A stretch of 64,000 bases of DNA, taken from positions 227,422,961 to 227,486,960 of the forward strand of contig CP136066.1 in NCBI GenBank assembly GCA_032622095.1, read 5' to 3'. Of the stretch, positions 10,510 to 25,055 are shown in pieces. The notes below the pieces were generated by a model. The model saw only the letters and a list, made by a program, of their open reading frames with translations, was not told where the DNA came from and searched no databases. The stretch's first letter is position 1. Every line of letters starts with the position of its first letter. Position numbers and translations under genes: made by a program. This DNA comes from Siphonodentalium dalli (taxonomy: Eukaryota > Mollusca > Scaphopoda > Gadilida > Siphonodentaliidae).

Positions 10510-11940
10510 CCGTGTGTCAAAGTTCTGCCCATTCCCTTTCAAAAACATGGCTGGAATCCAAAAAGAAGATTTCGGTAATATTCCATACCTTTAAAATGAA
10601 TTTGTCAATTTGTCATGCCTGGGACAACCAGAATAAAATTATATAGTTGTCACTTGATTAATCGATTTGTTTAATAACCAAGAAAGTCACAAGTTGCTAC
10701 CTTTCCTGAACAGCAGAGACTAATGTTCGGGAAATATGTGAGACATCAAAATGGTTAACATTTTGCAAGCCATCTTGGGTTACTCGGTCTATAGATACCT
10801 CACTTTCACACCTTTAAGACAGAACAAAACGATAGAGATCTTTCATACCAAAGATAGTTCCATTTTTCTTGAAAAAATTGTCTAAACATGAAAACTGATA
10901 TGTTACCAATTTTGATGTTAAGAAGGCAGATTAGTCAATGTTATTCATCAAACACAACTTGTAAGCGATTTCAGGACACGCTGGGCATTCTACCATTTTA
11001 CATAATTTGGCCGCTATTTTGATGACCACTGTTTTTAGCCAATGTGATATTTTCGGTTCCAGTGCGTTGGAATAGTTATGACTAATGGTATGCGTCACTG
11101 ACTTTGAACAGTTCTGCTCATTTCATGTAAAATATGACTAGAATCCCAATTGTGATTTTTGGTTAATTTTATACCACGTTCTGTAAACACGAATTTGTGA
11201 GGAATCGGAAGGGACTGGGACCCAAAAAATTGTATATAACATTACTCGAATGGTCAGTTAACATAACACATACAAAACAGAGTAAAGTAGCAATACATTA
11301 AAATTATGATAAATATTTTCATTTGGATGACTATAGTTAGAACCATAACTGAAGAAATGTATTTTAGTCTTATATGATAAATAGCCTGGCAGGCCAAATA
11401 AGAAATACCATATTGTCCTGGGGTAGCTCAGAGTCGGAAAATGTTTATTCTATGGGAGGTGTAGGAAGATGACCAGTTGGTTATACCACCTCCCTGTGAT
11501 ATATACCATATATTATTGATTTTGTACACTTTATTGTTATGTTGGTTATATATTACTAAATAAATTATTATCTATCTATGACATTTCTCGAATGGTCAGT
11601 TAACATAACAAATACAAAACAGAGTAAAGTAGCAATTATCAACCAGTTCCAGACAGCATAAACTGATCTAGAAGATATAAATGAAAAAATAGTCAAATAT
11701 TCCACTTCCGGTAGCGATTGTGGCGTGGGCGGAGAGTTTCATTTATGTTTTAAAAGGTGGTACACTGTTTTAGATTCACACAAATATTTGACAAGGTTGT
11801 TCCTCTATAATTTGCATGAAAATGACTTAGTGCCTCGTCTGAAAAACGACGGACGCCATCTTGTCCACATGGTACTTTGTGTTATTGTTAACATTGCTTG
11901 ATGATGCAGGGTTACCAGATCAGCTCTCGGACAAGAACAT
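10510..11940 (+). repeat. Dispersed repeat family A, longest copy
   Basis: Follows the block order of 1,560-2,640 and then continues into the blocks at 3,985-4,345. It therefore gives the best view of the family: at least 1.1 kb once the insertion at 11,295-11,580 and its duplicated flank are removed. No reading frame. Confidence 0.6.
11295..11580 (+). mobile_element. Retroposed LINE/SINE-type tail with a long target duplication
   Basis: The insert ends in AAATAAATTATTATCTATCT, an AATAAA-type signal with a short ATCT tail as in some CR1/L2-like 3' ends. A 56-bp segment starting ACATT-CTCGAATGGTCAG flanks it, at 11,239-11,294 and 11,581-11,636, with two differences in the two copies I compared by eye. 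This looks like an unusually long target-site duplication around a 5'-truncated retroelement. The parent family is not identified. Confidence 0.55.
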
Positions 11941-13058
11941 ACAAGGCGAACACTGTTTAGTCACTAAATTAACCACTAGTAGTCTGTCATTTGCTCTATT
12001 CTCCCACATAAGTGATATCTCAACCAATACAAATTACAACCAAATAACACAAAATATCAACAAAACAAGAATTTATATTTTCTTATACAGGTCACTCAAC
12101 TAAAAATCATAACAGGTGTAAACTTACTTTGTTTTTTAGGAATTCCAAGTTGCAAACCAAGAACAAGCGGTCAGTAAACAATGAAGTGGATCACTGATCG
12201 ACCAGTTATTAACTGTTTACCTCCTACCCAATCTCGCATTCATTGTCAATCTACTGACCAAGCCCTGTTTTTATTCTCAGAATACCCCATTGGATTTCAT
12301 GTGCATCAGGACATAATCCATAGGAACTTCATGTTTGCTGCACACAGTCATACCATTACAGAACTTGGATTATTAATATTTTTTGGGATTATCCATTCCT
12401 AATAAAATAGGAAATTTACACCAGTTATGACCTTTAGTGAATTATAAAAAAATGTCAAGGCTTATTTTGCTGATATTTTGCAGTATTTTTTGTTGGTTTA
12501 GATGTCACTCATAGACAGAAGAGGGCAGATGGGAGGCTACTACCGGTTAGTTTAGTGACTAAACATGACTAGCCACGTCCACGTGCACGTATGTTCTATT
12601 CCCTGACTATGGCCAGCGTGAAGAATGTTATACTGTAATATTTGTGTCGGTATAAACTAACCTGGTAAAGAAAGTATACGTCCTATGTACCGGTACGTCG
12701 AATACACAAAAATGTCGTTAAATGTTCATGTACACGTTGCCCGCCACGATTGAAGAGGGAAAAAATCACAGCTGTATGTATTTACTTGTGTCGAAGCGAT
12801 ACACTGGCAGTATGCAGGAAGTTTGATATTGAATGAGTCGTCAGCCAACCTGACCTTTGCGACCTTTAATATTTTATCTGCAAGATTGAGTGTTTTCTCT
12901 TGCTACGTTATTGCAGTCGAAACAGCAACTCATATGAGTTTGGTTTCAGTGTTGGCCTTTGCGTTTGTCGTGTGGTACACATCGCTACGAATGTAAAGCT
13001 GTTTGATTGCAAACATTTCACGTAATATACGACGTATTTATATAATGGTCATATAGGT
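11941..13058. other. Unique stretch, no gene seen
   Basis: Short open frames only (12,181-12,402 is the longest at 73 codons); none has recognisable domains. I see no RNA gene or repeat here. Confidence 0.4.
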
Positions 13059-13161
13059 CAGTAACAGATAGTGGTATAAATTAAATGATTAACACCATTT
13101 AAAGAGTTAATAACTCATAAATGGTGTTAATCATTTAATTAATACCACTATTTGTTACTGT
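13059..13161. mobile_element. Short hairpin MITE (103 bp)
   Basis: A nearly continuous inverted repeat, left arm CAGTAACAGATAGTGGTATA and right arm its mirror ending ACTATTTGTTACTG, around GTTAATAACTC. The arms are about 45 bp with few mismatches. No clear target duplication. 13,162-13,673 beyond it holds nothing recognisable. Confidence 0.6.
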
Positions 13162-13999
13162 CACGTAATTACCTGTACATCCACTGGAACCCCCATTAGA
13201 TTCATAACGCTTAATTCAAGGACCAATAACAATAATCATATCAGCTAAAACATGGAACATAGACTTGAATAACAGACGCTCGCCCCCAAGGACCTCGTGT
13301 CCAGCAGCAAGCTCCGATTATCATACAATGAAGCACCACCTCCAAATATGGTTGTGGGGCACTACCATAACAGAAGAACAAATTCTGAGGTGTATTACCA
13401 AAGTACTTCATTTAATATGCACCCCAAATTGTATATAAGACACCACGATTCACTGGCAAAGTACTGTTACTCAGTTCCATCTTGGGTCTATATATCTAAA
13501 GAGCATCACCTCTGCTAGTCAGGTCACCGGTTCACTACATTGTATATATTACATGTGTATGATCAGACTGATTAAACTCCTATACATATATATGTGTTGC
13601 TTTACATAACATAGTAATTTATGGTACCGTTGAGCAGTTCTACGTCTCACTACTACACAACTTGAAAGTATCGGCCACTAGACAACCACAGCCAAGGAAG
13701 CCACTACACAAACACAGCCAAGGAATCCACTACGCGACCACAGCCAAGGAATCAACTATACAACCACATCCAAGGAATCAACCATACAACCACAGCCAAG
13801 GAATCAACTATACAACCACAGCCAAGGAATCCACTATACAACCACAGCCAAGGAATCAACTATACAACCACAGCCAAGGAATCAACTATACAACCACAGC
13901 CAAGGAATACACTACGCTACCACGACCAAGGAAGGAACCCACTACACAACAACAGCCAAGGAATCAACTATACAACCACAGCCAATGAATCCACTACAC

Positions 14000-16900
14000 A
14001 ACCACAGCCAAGGAATCCACTACACAACCACACCCAAGGAATCCACTACACTACCACAGCCAAGGAACCCACTACATAACAACAGCCAAGGAATCCACTA
14101 CACAACAACACCCAAGGAATCCACTACACTACCACAGCCAAGGAACCCACTACACAGCAACAGCCAAGGAATCCACTACACAACCACAGCCAAGAAATCC
14201 ACTAGACAACCACAGCCAAGGAATCCAATATACAACCACAGCCAATGAATCCACTAGACGACCACAGCCAAGGAATCCACTATACAACCACAGCCAATGA
14301 ATCCACTATACAACCACAGCCAATGAATCCACTATATAACCACAGCAAACGAATCCACTATACAACCACAGCCAAGGAATCCACTATATAACCACAGCCA
14401 ATGAATCCACCACACGACCACAGCCAAGGAATCCACTATACAACCACAGCCAAGGAATCCACTACACAACCACAGCCAAGGAATCCACCATACAACGACA
14501 GCCAATGAATCCACTAGACAACCACAACCAATGAATCCACTAGACAACCACAGCCAAGGAATCCACTATACAACCACAGCCAAGGAATCCACTAGACAAC
14601 CACAGCCAAGGAATCCACTATACAACCACAGCCAATGAATCCACTACAAAACCACAGCCAATGAACCCACTACACACCCACAGCCAAGAAATCCACCATA
14701 CAACCACAGCCAATGAATCCAATATACAACCTCAGCCAAGGAATCCACTACACAACCACAGCCAATGAATCCACTAGACAACCTCAGCCAAGGAATCCAC
14801 TAGACAACTACAGCCAATGAACCCACTACACAACCACAGCCAAGGAATACACCATACAACCACATCCATGGAATCCACTATACAACCACAGCCAATAAAT
14901 CCACTACACGACCACAGCCAAGGAATCCACTATACAACCACAGCCAAGGAATCCACTATACAACCACAGCCAATAAATCCACTACACGACCACAGCCAAG
15001 GAATCCACTATACAACCACAGCCAAGGAATCCACCATACAACCACAGCCAAGGAATCCACTACACGACCACAGCCAAGGAATCCACTATACATACACAGC
15101 CAATCAATCCACTACAAAAGCACAGCCAATGAACCCACTACACAAACACAGCCAATGAATCCACTAGACAATCACAGCCAAGGAATCCATTAGACAACCA
15201 CAGCCAAGGAATCCACTAGACAATCACAGCCAATGAATCCACTAGACAACCACAGCCAAGGAATCCATTAGACAATCACAGACAAGGAATCCACTGTACA
15301 ACCACAGCCAATGAATCCACTAGACAAACACAGCCAATCAATCTACTACAAAACCAAAGCCAATGAACCCACTACACAACCACAGCCAATGAATCCACTA
15401 GACAACCACAGCCAATGAATCCACTAGATAACCACAACCAATGAATGCACTACACGACCACAGCCAAGGAATCCACTATACAACTACAGCCAAGGAATCC
15501 ACCATACAACCACAGCCAATGAATCCACTACACGACCACAGCCAAGGAATCCACTATACATACACAGCCAATCAATCCACTACAAAAACACAGCCAATGA
15601 ACCCACTACACAAACACAGCCAAGGAATCCACTATACAACCACAGCCAATGAATCCACTAGACGACCACAGCCAAGGAATCCACTAGACAACCACAGCCA
15701 AGGAATCCACTACACATTCACAGCCAAGGAATCCACTACACAACCACAGCGAAGGAATCCACTACACAATCACAGCCAATGAATCCACTATACAATCACA
15801 GCCAAGGAATCCACTATACAACCACAGCCAAGGAATCCACTAGACAATCACAGCCAATGAATCCACTAGACAACCACAGCCAAGGAATCCATTAGACAAC
15901 CACCGCCAAGGAATCCACTATACAACCACAGCCAAGGAATCCACTAGACAATCACAGCCAATGAATCCACTAGACAACCACAGCCAAGGAATCCACTAGA
16001 CAACCACAGCCAATGAATCCACTGTACACTCACAGCCAAGGAATCCACTATACAATCACAGCCAATGAATCCACTATACAACCACAGCCAAGGAATCCAC
16101 TACACAACCACAGTCAATGAATCCACTAGACAATCACAGCCAAGGAATCCATTAGACAACCACAGACAAGGAATCCACTATACAACCACAGCCAATGAAT
16201 CCACTAGACAATCACAGCCAATGAATCCACTAGACAACCACAGCCAAGGAATCCACTAGACAACCACAGCCAATGAATCCACTGTACAATCACAGCCAAG
16301 GAATCCACTATAACATCACAGCCAATGAATACACTAGACAAACACAGCCAATCAATCCACTTCAAAACCACAGCCAATGAACCCACTACACAACCACAGC
16401 CAAGGAATCCACTATACAACCACAGCCAATGAATCCACTAGACAACCACAGCTAAGGAATCCACTAGACAACCACAGCCAATGAATCCACTGTACAATCA
16501 CAGCCAAGGAATCCACTATACAATCACAGCCAATGAATCCACTATACAACCACAGCCAAGGAATCCACTACACAACCACAGTCAATGAATCCACTAGACA
16601 GTCACAGCCAAGGAATCCACTATACAACCACAGCCAAGGAATCCACTAGACAATCACAGCCAATGAATCCACTAGACAACCACAGCCAAGGAATCCACTA
16701 GACAACCACAGCCAATGAATCCACTGTACAATCACAGCCAAGGAATCCACTATACAATCACAGCCAATGAATCCACTAGACAACCACAGCCAAGGAATCC
16801 ACTACACAATCACAGCCAATGAATCCACTATACAATCACAGCCAAGGAATCCACTATACAACCACAGCCAAGGAATTCACTAGACAATCACAGCCAATGA

Positions 16901-17690
16901 ATCCACTAGACAACCACAGCCAAGGAATCCATTAGACAACCACCGCCAAGGAATCCACTATACAACCACAGCCAAGGAATTCACTAGACAATCACAGCCA
17001 ATGAATCCACTAGACAACCACAGCCAAGGAATCCACTAGGCAACCACAGCCAATGAATCCACTGTACAATCACAGCCAAGGAATCCACTATACAATCACA
17101 GCCAATGAATCCACTATACAACCACAGCCAAGGAATCCACTACACTACCACAGCCAGGGAACCCACTACACAACAACAGCCAAGGAATCCACTACACAAC
17201 AACACCCAAGGAATCCACTACACTACCACAGCCAAGGAACCCACTACACAGCAACAGCCAAGGAATCCACTACACAACCACAGCCAAGAAATCCACTAGA
17301 CAACCACAGCCAAGGAATCGAATATACAACCACAGCCAATGAATCCACTACACAACCACAGCCAAGGAATCCACCATACAACCACAGCCAAGGAATCCAC
17401 TATACAACCACAGCCAATGAATCCACTAGACAACCACAGCCAAGGAATCCACTACACAAGCACAGCCAAGGAATACACTAGACAACCACAGCCAAGGAAT
17501 CCACTATACAATCACAGCCATGGAATCCACTAGACAACCACAGCCAATGAATCCAATATACAACCACAGCCAATGAATCCACTACACAACCACAGCCAAG
17601 GAATCCACCATACAACCACAGCCAAGGAATCCACTATACAACCACAGCCAATGAATCCACTAGACAACCACAGCCAAGGAATCCACTAGA
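14000..17690 (+). repeat. Higher-order satellite block A (about 3.6 kb)
   Basis: Distinctive monomer strings recur downstream at fixed distances: 14,331 to 18,023 (3,692 = 142 monomers), 15,441 to 19,003 (3,562 = 137 monomers), 17,053 to 20,667 (3,614 = 139 monomers). Frames starting at 17,053 and 20,667 differ at 2 of 142 residues, so the duplication is recent. Small changes of offset mean whole monomers were gained or lost afterwards. Confidence 0.85.
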
Positions 17691-20600
17691 CAACCACAGC
17701 CAAGGAATCCACTACACAACCACACCCAAGGAATCCACTACACTACCACAGCCAAGGAACCCACTACATAACAACAGCCAAGGAATCCACTACACAACAA
17801 CACCCAAGGAATCCACTACACTACCACAGCCAAGGAACCCGCTACACAGCAACAGCCAAGGAATCCACTACACAACCACAGCCAAGAAATCCACTAGACA
17901 ACCACAGCCAAGGAATCTAATATACAACCACAGCCAATGAATCCACTAGACGACCACAGCCAAGGAATCCACTATACAACCACAGCCAAGGAATCCACTA
18001 TACAACCACAGCCAATGAATCCACTATATAACCACAGCAAACGAATCCACTATACAACCACAGCCAAGGAATCCACTATATAACCACAGCCAATGAATCC
18101 ACCACACGACCACAGCCAAGGAATCCACTATACAACCACAGCCAAGGAATCCACTAGACAACCACAGCCAAGGAATCCACTATACAACCACAGCCAATGA
18201 ATCCACTACAAAACCACAGCCAAGGAACCCACTACACATCCACAGCCAAGAAATCCACCATACAACCACAGCCAATGAATCCAATATACAACCTCAGCCA
18301 AGGAATCCACTACACAACCACAGCCAATGAATCCACTAGACAACCTCAGCCAAGGAATCCACTAGACAACTACAGCCAATGAACCCACTACACAACCACA
18401 GCCAAGAAATCCACCATACAACCACATCCATGGAATCCACTATACAACCACAGCCAATAAATCCACTACACGACCACAGCCAAGGAATCCACTATACAAC
18501 CACAGCCAATAAATCCACTACACGACCACAGCCAAGGAATCCACTATACAACCACAGCCAAGGAATCCACCATACAACCACAGCCAATGAATCCACTACA
18601 CGACCACAGCCAAGGAATCCACTATACATACACAGCCAATAAATCCACTACAAAAGCACAGCCAAGGAACCCACTACACAAACACAGCCAATGAATCCAC
18701 TAGACAATCACAGCCAAGGAATCCATTAGACAACCACAGCCAAGGAATCCACTAGACAATCACAGCCAATGAATCCACTAGACAACCACAGCCAAGGAAT
18801 CCATTAGACAATCACAGACAATGAATCCACTATACAACCACAGCCAAGGAATCCACTAGACAATCACAGCCAATGAATCCACTAGACAAACACAGCCAAT
18901 CAATCTACTACAAAACCACAGCCAATGAACCCACTACACAACCACAGCCAATGAATCCACTAGACAACCACAGCCAATGAATCCACTAGATAACCACAAC
19001 CAATGAATGCACTACACGACCACAGCCAAGGAATCCACTATACAACTACAGCCAAGGAATCCACCATACAACCACAGCCAATGAATCCACTACACGACCA
19101 CAGCCAAGGAATCCACTATACATACACAGCCAATCAATCCACTACAAAAACACAGCCAATGAACCCACTACACAAACACAGCCAAGGAATCCACTAAACA
19201 ACCACAGCCAATGAATCCACTAGACGACCACAGCCAAGGAATCCACTAGACAACCACAGCCAAGGAATCCACTACACATTCACAGCCAAGGAATCCACTA
19301 CACAACCACAGCCAAGGAATCCACTACACAATCACAGCCAATGAATCCACTATACAATCACAGCCAAGGAATCCACTATACAACCACAGCCAAGGAATCC
19401 ACTAGACAATCACAGCCAATGAATCCACTAGACAACCACAGCCTAGGAATCCATTAGACAACCACCGCCAAGGAATCCACTATACAACCACAGCCAAGGA
19501 ATCCACTAGACAATCACAGCCAATGAATCCACTAGACAACCACAGCCAAGGAATCCACTAGACAACCACAGCCAATGAATCCACTGTACACTCACAGCCA
19601 AGGAATCCACTATACAATCACAGCCAATGAATCCAATATACAACCACAGCCAAGGAATCCACTACACTACCACAGTCAATGAATCCACTATACAATCACA
19701 GCCAAGGAATCCACTAGACAACCACAGTCAATGAATCCACTAGACAATCACAGCCAAGGAATCCATTAGACAACCACAGACAAGGAATCCACAATACAAC
19801 CACAGCCAATGAATCCACTAGACAATCACAGCCAATGAATCCACTAGACAACCACAGCCAAGGAATCCACTAGACAACCACAGCCAATGAATCCACTGTA
19901 CAATCACAGCCAAGGAATCCACTATAACATCACAGCCAATGAATACACTAGACAAACACAGCCAATCAATCCACTTCAAAACCACAGCCAATGAACCCAC
20001 TACACAACCACAGCCAAGGAATCCACTATACAACCACAGCCAATGAATCCACTAGACAACCACAGCTAAGGAATCCACTAGACAACCACAGCCAATGAAT
20101 CCACTGTACAATCACAGCCAAGGAATCCACTATACAATCACAGCCAATGAATCCACTATACAACCACAGCCAAGGAATCCACTACACAACCACAGTCAAT
20201 GAATCCACTAGACAATCACAGCCAAGGAATCCACTATACAACCACAGCCAAGGAATCCACTAGACAATCACAGCCAATGAATCCACTAGACAACCACAGC
20301 CAAGGAATCCACTAGACAACCACAGCCAATGAATCCACTGTACAATCACAGCCAAGGAATCCACTATACAATCACAGCCAATGAATCCACTAGACAACCA
20401 CAGCCAAGGAATCCACTACACAATCAGAGCCAATGAATCCACTATACAATCACAGCCAAGGAATCCACTATACAACCACAGCCAAGGAATTCACTAGACA
20501 ATCACAGCCAATGAATCCACTAGACAACCACAGCCAAGGAATCCATTAGACAACCACCGCCAAGGAATCCACTATACAACCACAGCCAAGGAATTCACTA

Positions 20601-21300
20601 GACAATCACAGCCAATGAATCCACTAGACAACCACAGCCAAGGAATCCACTAGACAACCACAGCCAATGAATCCACTGTACAATCACAGCCAAGGAATCC
20701 ACTATACAATCACAGCCAATGAATCCACTATACAACCACAGCCAAGGAATCCACTACACTACCACAGCCAGGGAACCCACTACACAACAACAGCCAAGGA
20801 ATCCACTACACAACAACACCCAAGGAATCCACTACACTACCACAACCAAGGAACCCACTACACAGCAACAGCCAAGGAATCCACTACACAACCACAGCCA
20901 AGAAATCCACTAGACAACCACAGCCAAGGAATCGAATACACAACCACAGCCAATGAATCCACTACACAACCACAGCCAAGGAATCCACCATACAACCACA
21001 GCCAAGGAATCCACTATACAACCACAGCCAATGAATCCACTAGACAACCACAGCCAAAGAATCCACTACACAAGCACAGCCAAGGAATACACTAGACAAC
21101 CACAGCCAAGGAATCCACTATACAATCACAGCCAAGGAATTCACTAGACAACCACAGCCAAGGAATCCAATATACAACCACAGCCAATGAATCCACTACA
21201 CAACCACAGCCAAGGAATCCACCATACAACCACAGCCAAGGAATCCACTATACAACCACAGCCAATGAATCCACTAGACAACCACAGCCAAGGAATCCAC
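17690..21300 (+). repeat. Higher-order satellite block B, duplicate of block A
   Basis: Tandem copy of 14,000-17,690; see that entry for offsets. The marker monomers with ATAACAACAGCC, GCAAACGAATCC, CATACACAGCCAATC and TAACATCACAGCC appear in the same order in both blocks. Confidence 0.85.
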
Positions 21301-22019
21301 TAGACAACCACAGCAAATGAATCCACTGAACAATCACAGCCAAGGAATCCACTATACAATCACAGCCAACGAATCCACTAGACAACCACAGCCAAGGAAT
21401 CCACTATTCAACCACAGCCAATGAATCCACTACACAACCACAGCCAAGGAATCCACTACCCAACCACAGCCAAGGAATCCACTATACAATCACAGCCAAT
21501 GAATTCACTAGACAACCACAGCCAATGAATCCACTACACAAGCACAGCCAAGGAATACACTAGACAACCACAGCCAAGGAATCCACTATACAATCACAGC
21601 CAAGGAATCCACTAGACAACCACAGCCAATGAACCCACTACCCAATCACAACCAATGAATCCACTACACAACCACAGCCAAGGAATACACTACACAATCT
21701 CAGCTAAGGAATCCACTACACAATCGCAGCCAAGGAATCCACTAGACAACCACAGCCAATGAATCCACTACCCAACCACAGCCAAGGAATCCACTATACA
21801 ATGACAGCCAATGAATCCACTACACAATCACAGCCAATGAATCCACTATACAACCACAGCCAATGAATCCACTATACAACCACAGCCAATGAATCCACTA
21901 GATAACCACAATCAATGAATGCACTACACGACCACAGCCAAGGAATCCACTATACAACCACAGCCAAGGAATCCACCATACAACCACAGCCAATAAATCC
22001 ACTACACGACCACAGCCAA

Positions 22020-23475
22020 GGAATCCACTATACATACACAGCCAATCAATCCACTACAAAACCACAGCCAATGAACCCACTACACAAACACAGCCAAGGA
22101 ATCCACTATACAACCACAGCCAATCAATCCACTAGACAACCACAGCCAAGGAATCCACTAGACAACCACAGCCAATGAATCCACTGTACAATCACAGCCA
22201 AGGAATCCACTATACAATCACAGCCAATGAATCCACTATACAACCACAGCCAAGGAATCCACTACACAACCACAGTCAATGAATCCACTATACAATCACA
22301 GCCAAGGAATCCATTAGACAACCACAGACAAGGAATCCACTATACAACCACAGCCAATGAATCCACTAGACAACCACAGCCAATGAATCCACTAGACAAC
22401 CACAGCCAAGGAATCCACTAGACAACCACAGCCAATGAATCCACTGTACAATCACAGCCAAGGAATCCACTTTACAATCACAGCCAAGGAATCCACTACA
22501 CTACCACAGCCAAGGAACCTACTACACAACAACAGCCAAGGAACCCACTACACAACAACAGCCTGGAATCCACTACACAACAACACCTAAGGAATCCACT
22601 ACACTACCACAGCCAAGGAACCCACTACACAGCAACAGCCAAGGAATCCACTACACAACCACAGCCAAGAAATCCACTAGACAACCACAGCCAAGGAATC
22701 TAATATACAACCACAGCCAATGAATCCACTACACGACCACATCCCAGGAATCCACTATACAACCACAGCCAATCAATCCACTACACAACCACAGCCAATG
22801 AACCCACTACACAACCACAGCTAAGGAATCCACCATACAACCACAGCCAAGGAATCCACTATACAACCACAGCCAATGAATCCACTAGACAACCACAGCC
22901 AAGGAATCCACTAGACAACCACAGCCAATGAATCCACTGTACAATCGCAGCCAAGGAATCCAATATACAATCACAGCCAATGAATCCACTATACAACCAC
23001 AGCCAAGGAATCCACTACACAACCACAGTCAATGAATCCACAAGACAATCACAGCCAAGGAATCCATTAGACAACCACAGACAAGGAATCCACCATACAA
23101 CCACAGCCAAGGAATCCACTATACAACCACAGCCAATGAATCCACTATACAACCACAGCCAAGGAATCCACTAGACAACCACAGCCAACGATTCCACTAG
23201 ACAACCACAGCCAAGGAATCCACTATTCAACCACAGCCAATGAATCCACTAGACAACCACAGCCAATGAATCCACTACCCAATCACAGCCAATGAATCCA
23301 CTACACAACCACAGCCAAGGAATCCACTACACAATCTCAGCTAAGGAATCCACTACACAATCGCAGCCAAGGAATCCACTAGACAACCACAGCCAATGAA
23401 TCCACTAGACAACCACAGCCAAGGAATCCACTATATAACCACAGCCAATGAATCCACTATATAACCACAGCCAAG
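22020..23475 (+). repeat. Higher-order satellite block C1 (1,455 bp)
   Basis: Repeated immediately downstream at a constant offset of 1,455 bp (22,227 to 23,682; 22,980 to 24,435). This is 56 monomers minus one base, the loss being visible near 22,561. The 64-codon frames at these paired positions are identical. Confidence 0.85.
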
Positions 23476-24930
23476 GAATCCACTATACATACACAGCCAA
23501 TCAATCCACTACAAAACCACAGCCAATGAACCCACTACACAAACACAGCCAAGGAATCCACTATACAACCACAGCCAATCAATCCACTAGACAACCACAG
23601 CCAAGGAATCCACTAGACAACCACAGCCAATGAATCCACTGTACAATCACAGCCAAGGAATCCACTATACAATCACAGCCAATGAATCCACTATACAACC
23701 ACAGCCAAGGAATCCACTACACAACCACAGTCAATGAATCCACTATACAATCACAGCCAAGGAATCCATTAGACAACCACAGACAAGGAATCCACTATAC
23801 AACCACAGCCAATGAATCCACTAGACAACCACAGCCAATGAATCCACTAGACAACCACAGCCAAGGAATCCACTAGACAACCACAGCCAATGAATCCACT
23901 GTACAATCACAGCCAAGGAATCCACTTTACAATCACAGCCAAGGAATCCACTACACTACCACAGCCAAGGAACCCACTACACAACAACAGCCAAGGAACC
24001 CACTACACAACAACAGCCAGGAATCCACTACACAACAACACCTAAGGAATCCACTACACTACCACAGCCAATGAACCCACTACACAGCAACAGCCAAGGA
24101 ATCCACTACACAACCACAGCCAAGAAATCCACTAGACAACCACAGCCAAGGAATCTAATATACAACCACAGCCAATGAATCCACTACACGACCACATCCC
24201 AGGAATCCACTATACAACCACAGCCAATCAATCCACTACACAACCACAGCCAATGAACCCACTACACAACCACAGCTAAGGAATCCACCATACAACCACA
24301 GCCGAGGAATCCACTATACAACCACAGCCAATGAATCCACTAGACAACCACAGCCAAGGAATCCACTAGACAACCACAGCCAATGAATCCACTGTACAAT
24401 CGCAGCCAAGGAATCCAATATACAATCACAGCCAATGAATCCACTATACAACCACAGCCAAGGAATCCACTACACAACCACAGTCAATGAATCCACTAGA
24501 CAATCACAGCCAAGGAATCCATTAGACAACCACAGACAAGGAATCCACCATACAACCACAGCCAAGGAATCCACTATACAACCACAGCCAATGAATCCAC
24601 TATACAACCACAGCCAAGGAATCCACTAGACAACCACAGCCAACGAATCCACTAGACAACCACAGCCAAGGAATCCACTATTCAACCACAGCCAATGAAT
24701 CCACTAGACAACCACAGCCAATGAATCCACTACCCAATCACAGCCAATGAATCCACTACACAACCACAGCCAAGGAATCCACTACACAATCTCAGCTAAG
24801 GAATCCACTACACAATCGCAGCCAAGGAATCCACTAGACAACCACAGCCAATGAATCCACTAGACAACCACAGCCAAGGAATCCACTATATAACCACAGC
24901 CAATGAATCCACTATATAACCACAGCCAAG
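23475..24930 (+). repeat. Higher-order satellite block C2, duplicate of C1
   Basis: Second tandem copy of the 1,455-bp block. Shares the diagnostic GCCAGGAATCC shortening and the CACATCCCAGG monomer with C1. Confidence 0.85.
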
Positions 24931-25055
24931 GAATCAATTATACAATCACAGCCAATGAATCCACTATACAACCACAGCCAAGGAATTCACTGGACAATCA
25001 CAGCCAAGGAATCCACTACACGACCACAGCCAAGGAATCCACTAGACAACCACGG

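Larger units (their letters stand above)
13674..25055 (+). repeat. 26-bp satellite array, about 11.4 kb
   Basis: About 438 head-to-tail copies of a 26-bp monomer. Its parts are CCACAGCCAA or CCACAGCCAATG, then GAATCCACTA, then TACAA/CACAA/GACAA. Variation is concentrated at a few positions: AAGG versus AATG, TATA/TACA/TAGA, and ACC versus ATC. Because 26 is not a multiple of 3, all three + frames read the same 26-residue peptide, and the AATGAATCC and ACTAGAC forms supply stops. Many short open frames therefore arise and none is supported as a gene. Large internal duplications are listed separately. Confidence 0.95.

Noticed and set aside
13674-25055. Dozens of open frames (up to 142 codons) reading NPLYNHSQGIHYTTTA-type repeats
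   Set aside because: They come from the 26-bp period in all three frames, are ended by common monomer variants, and have no start context, signal peptide or unique sequence.
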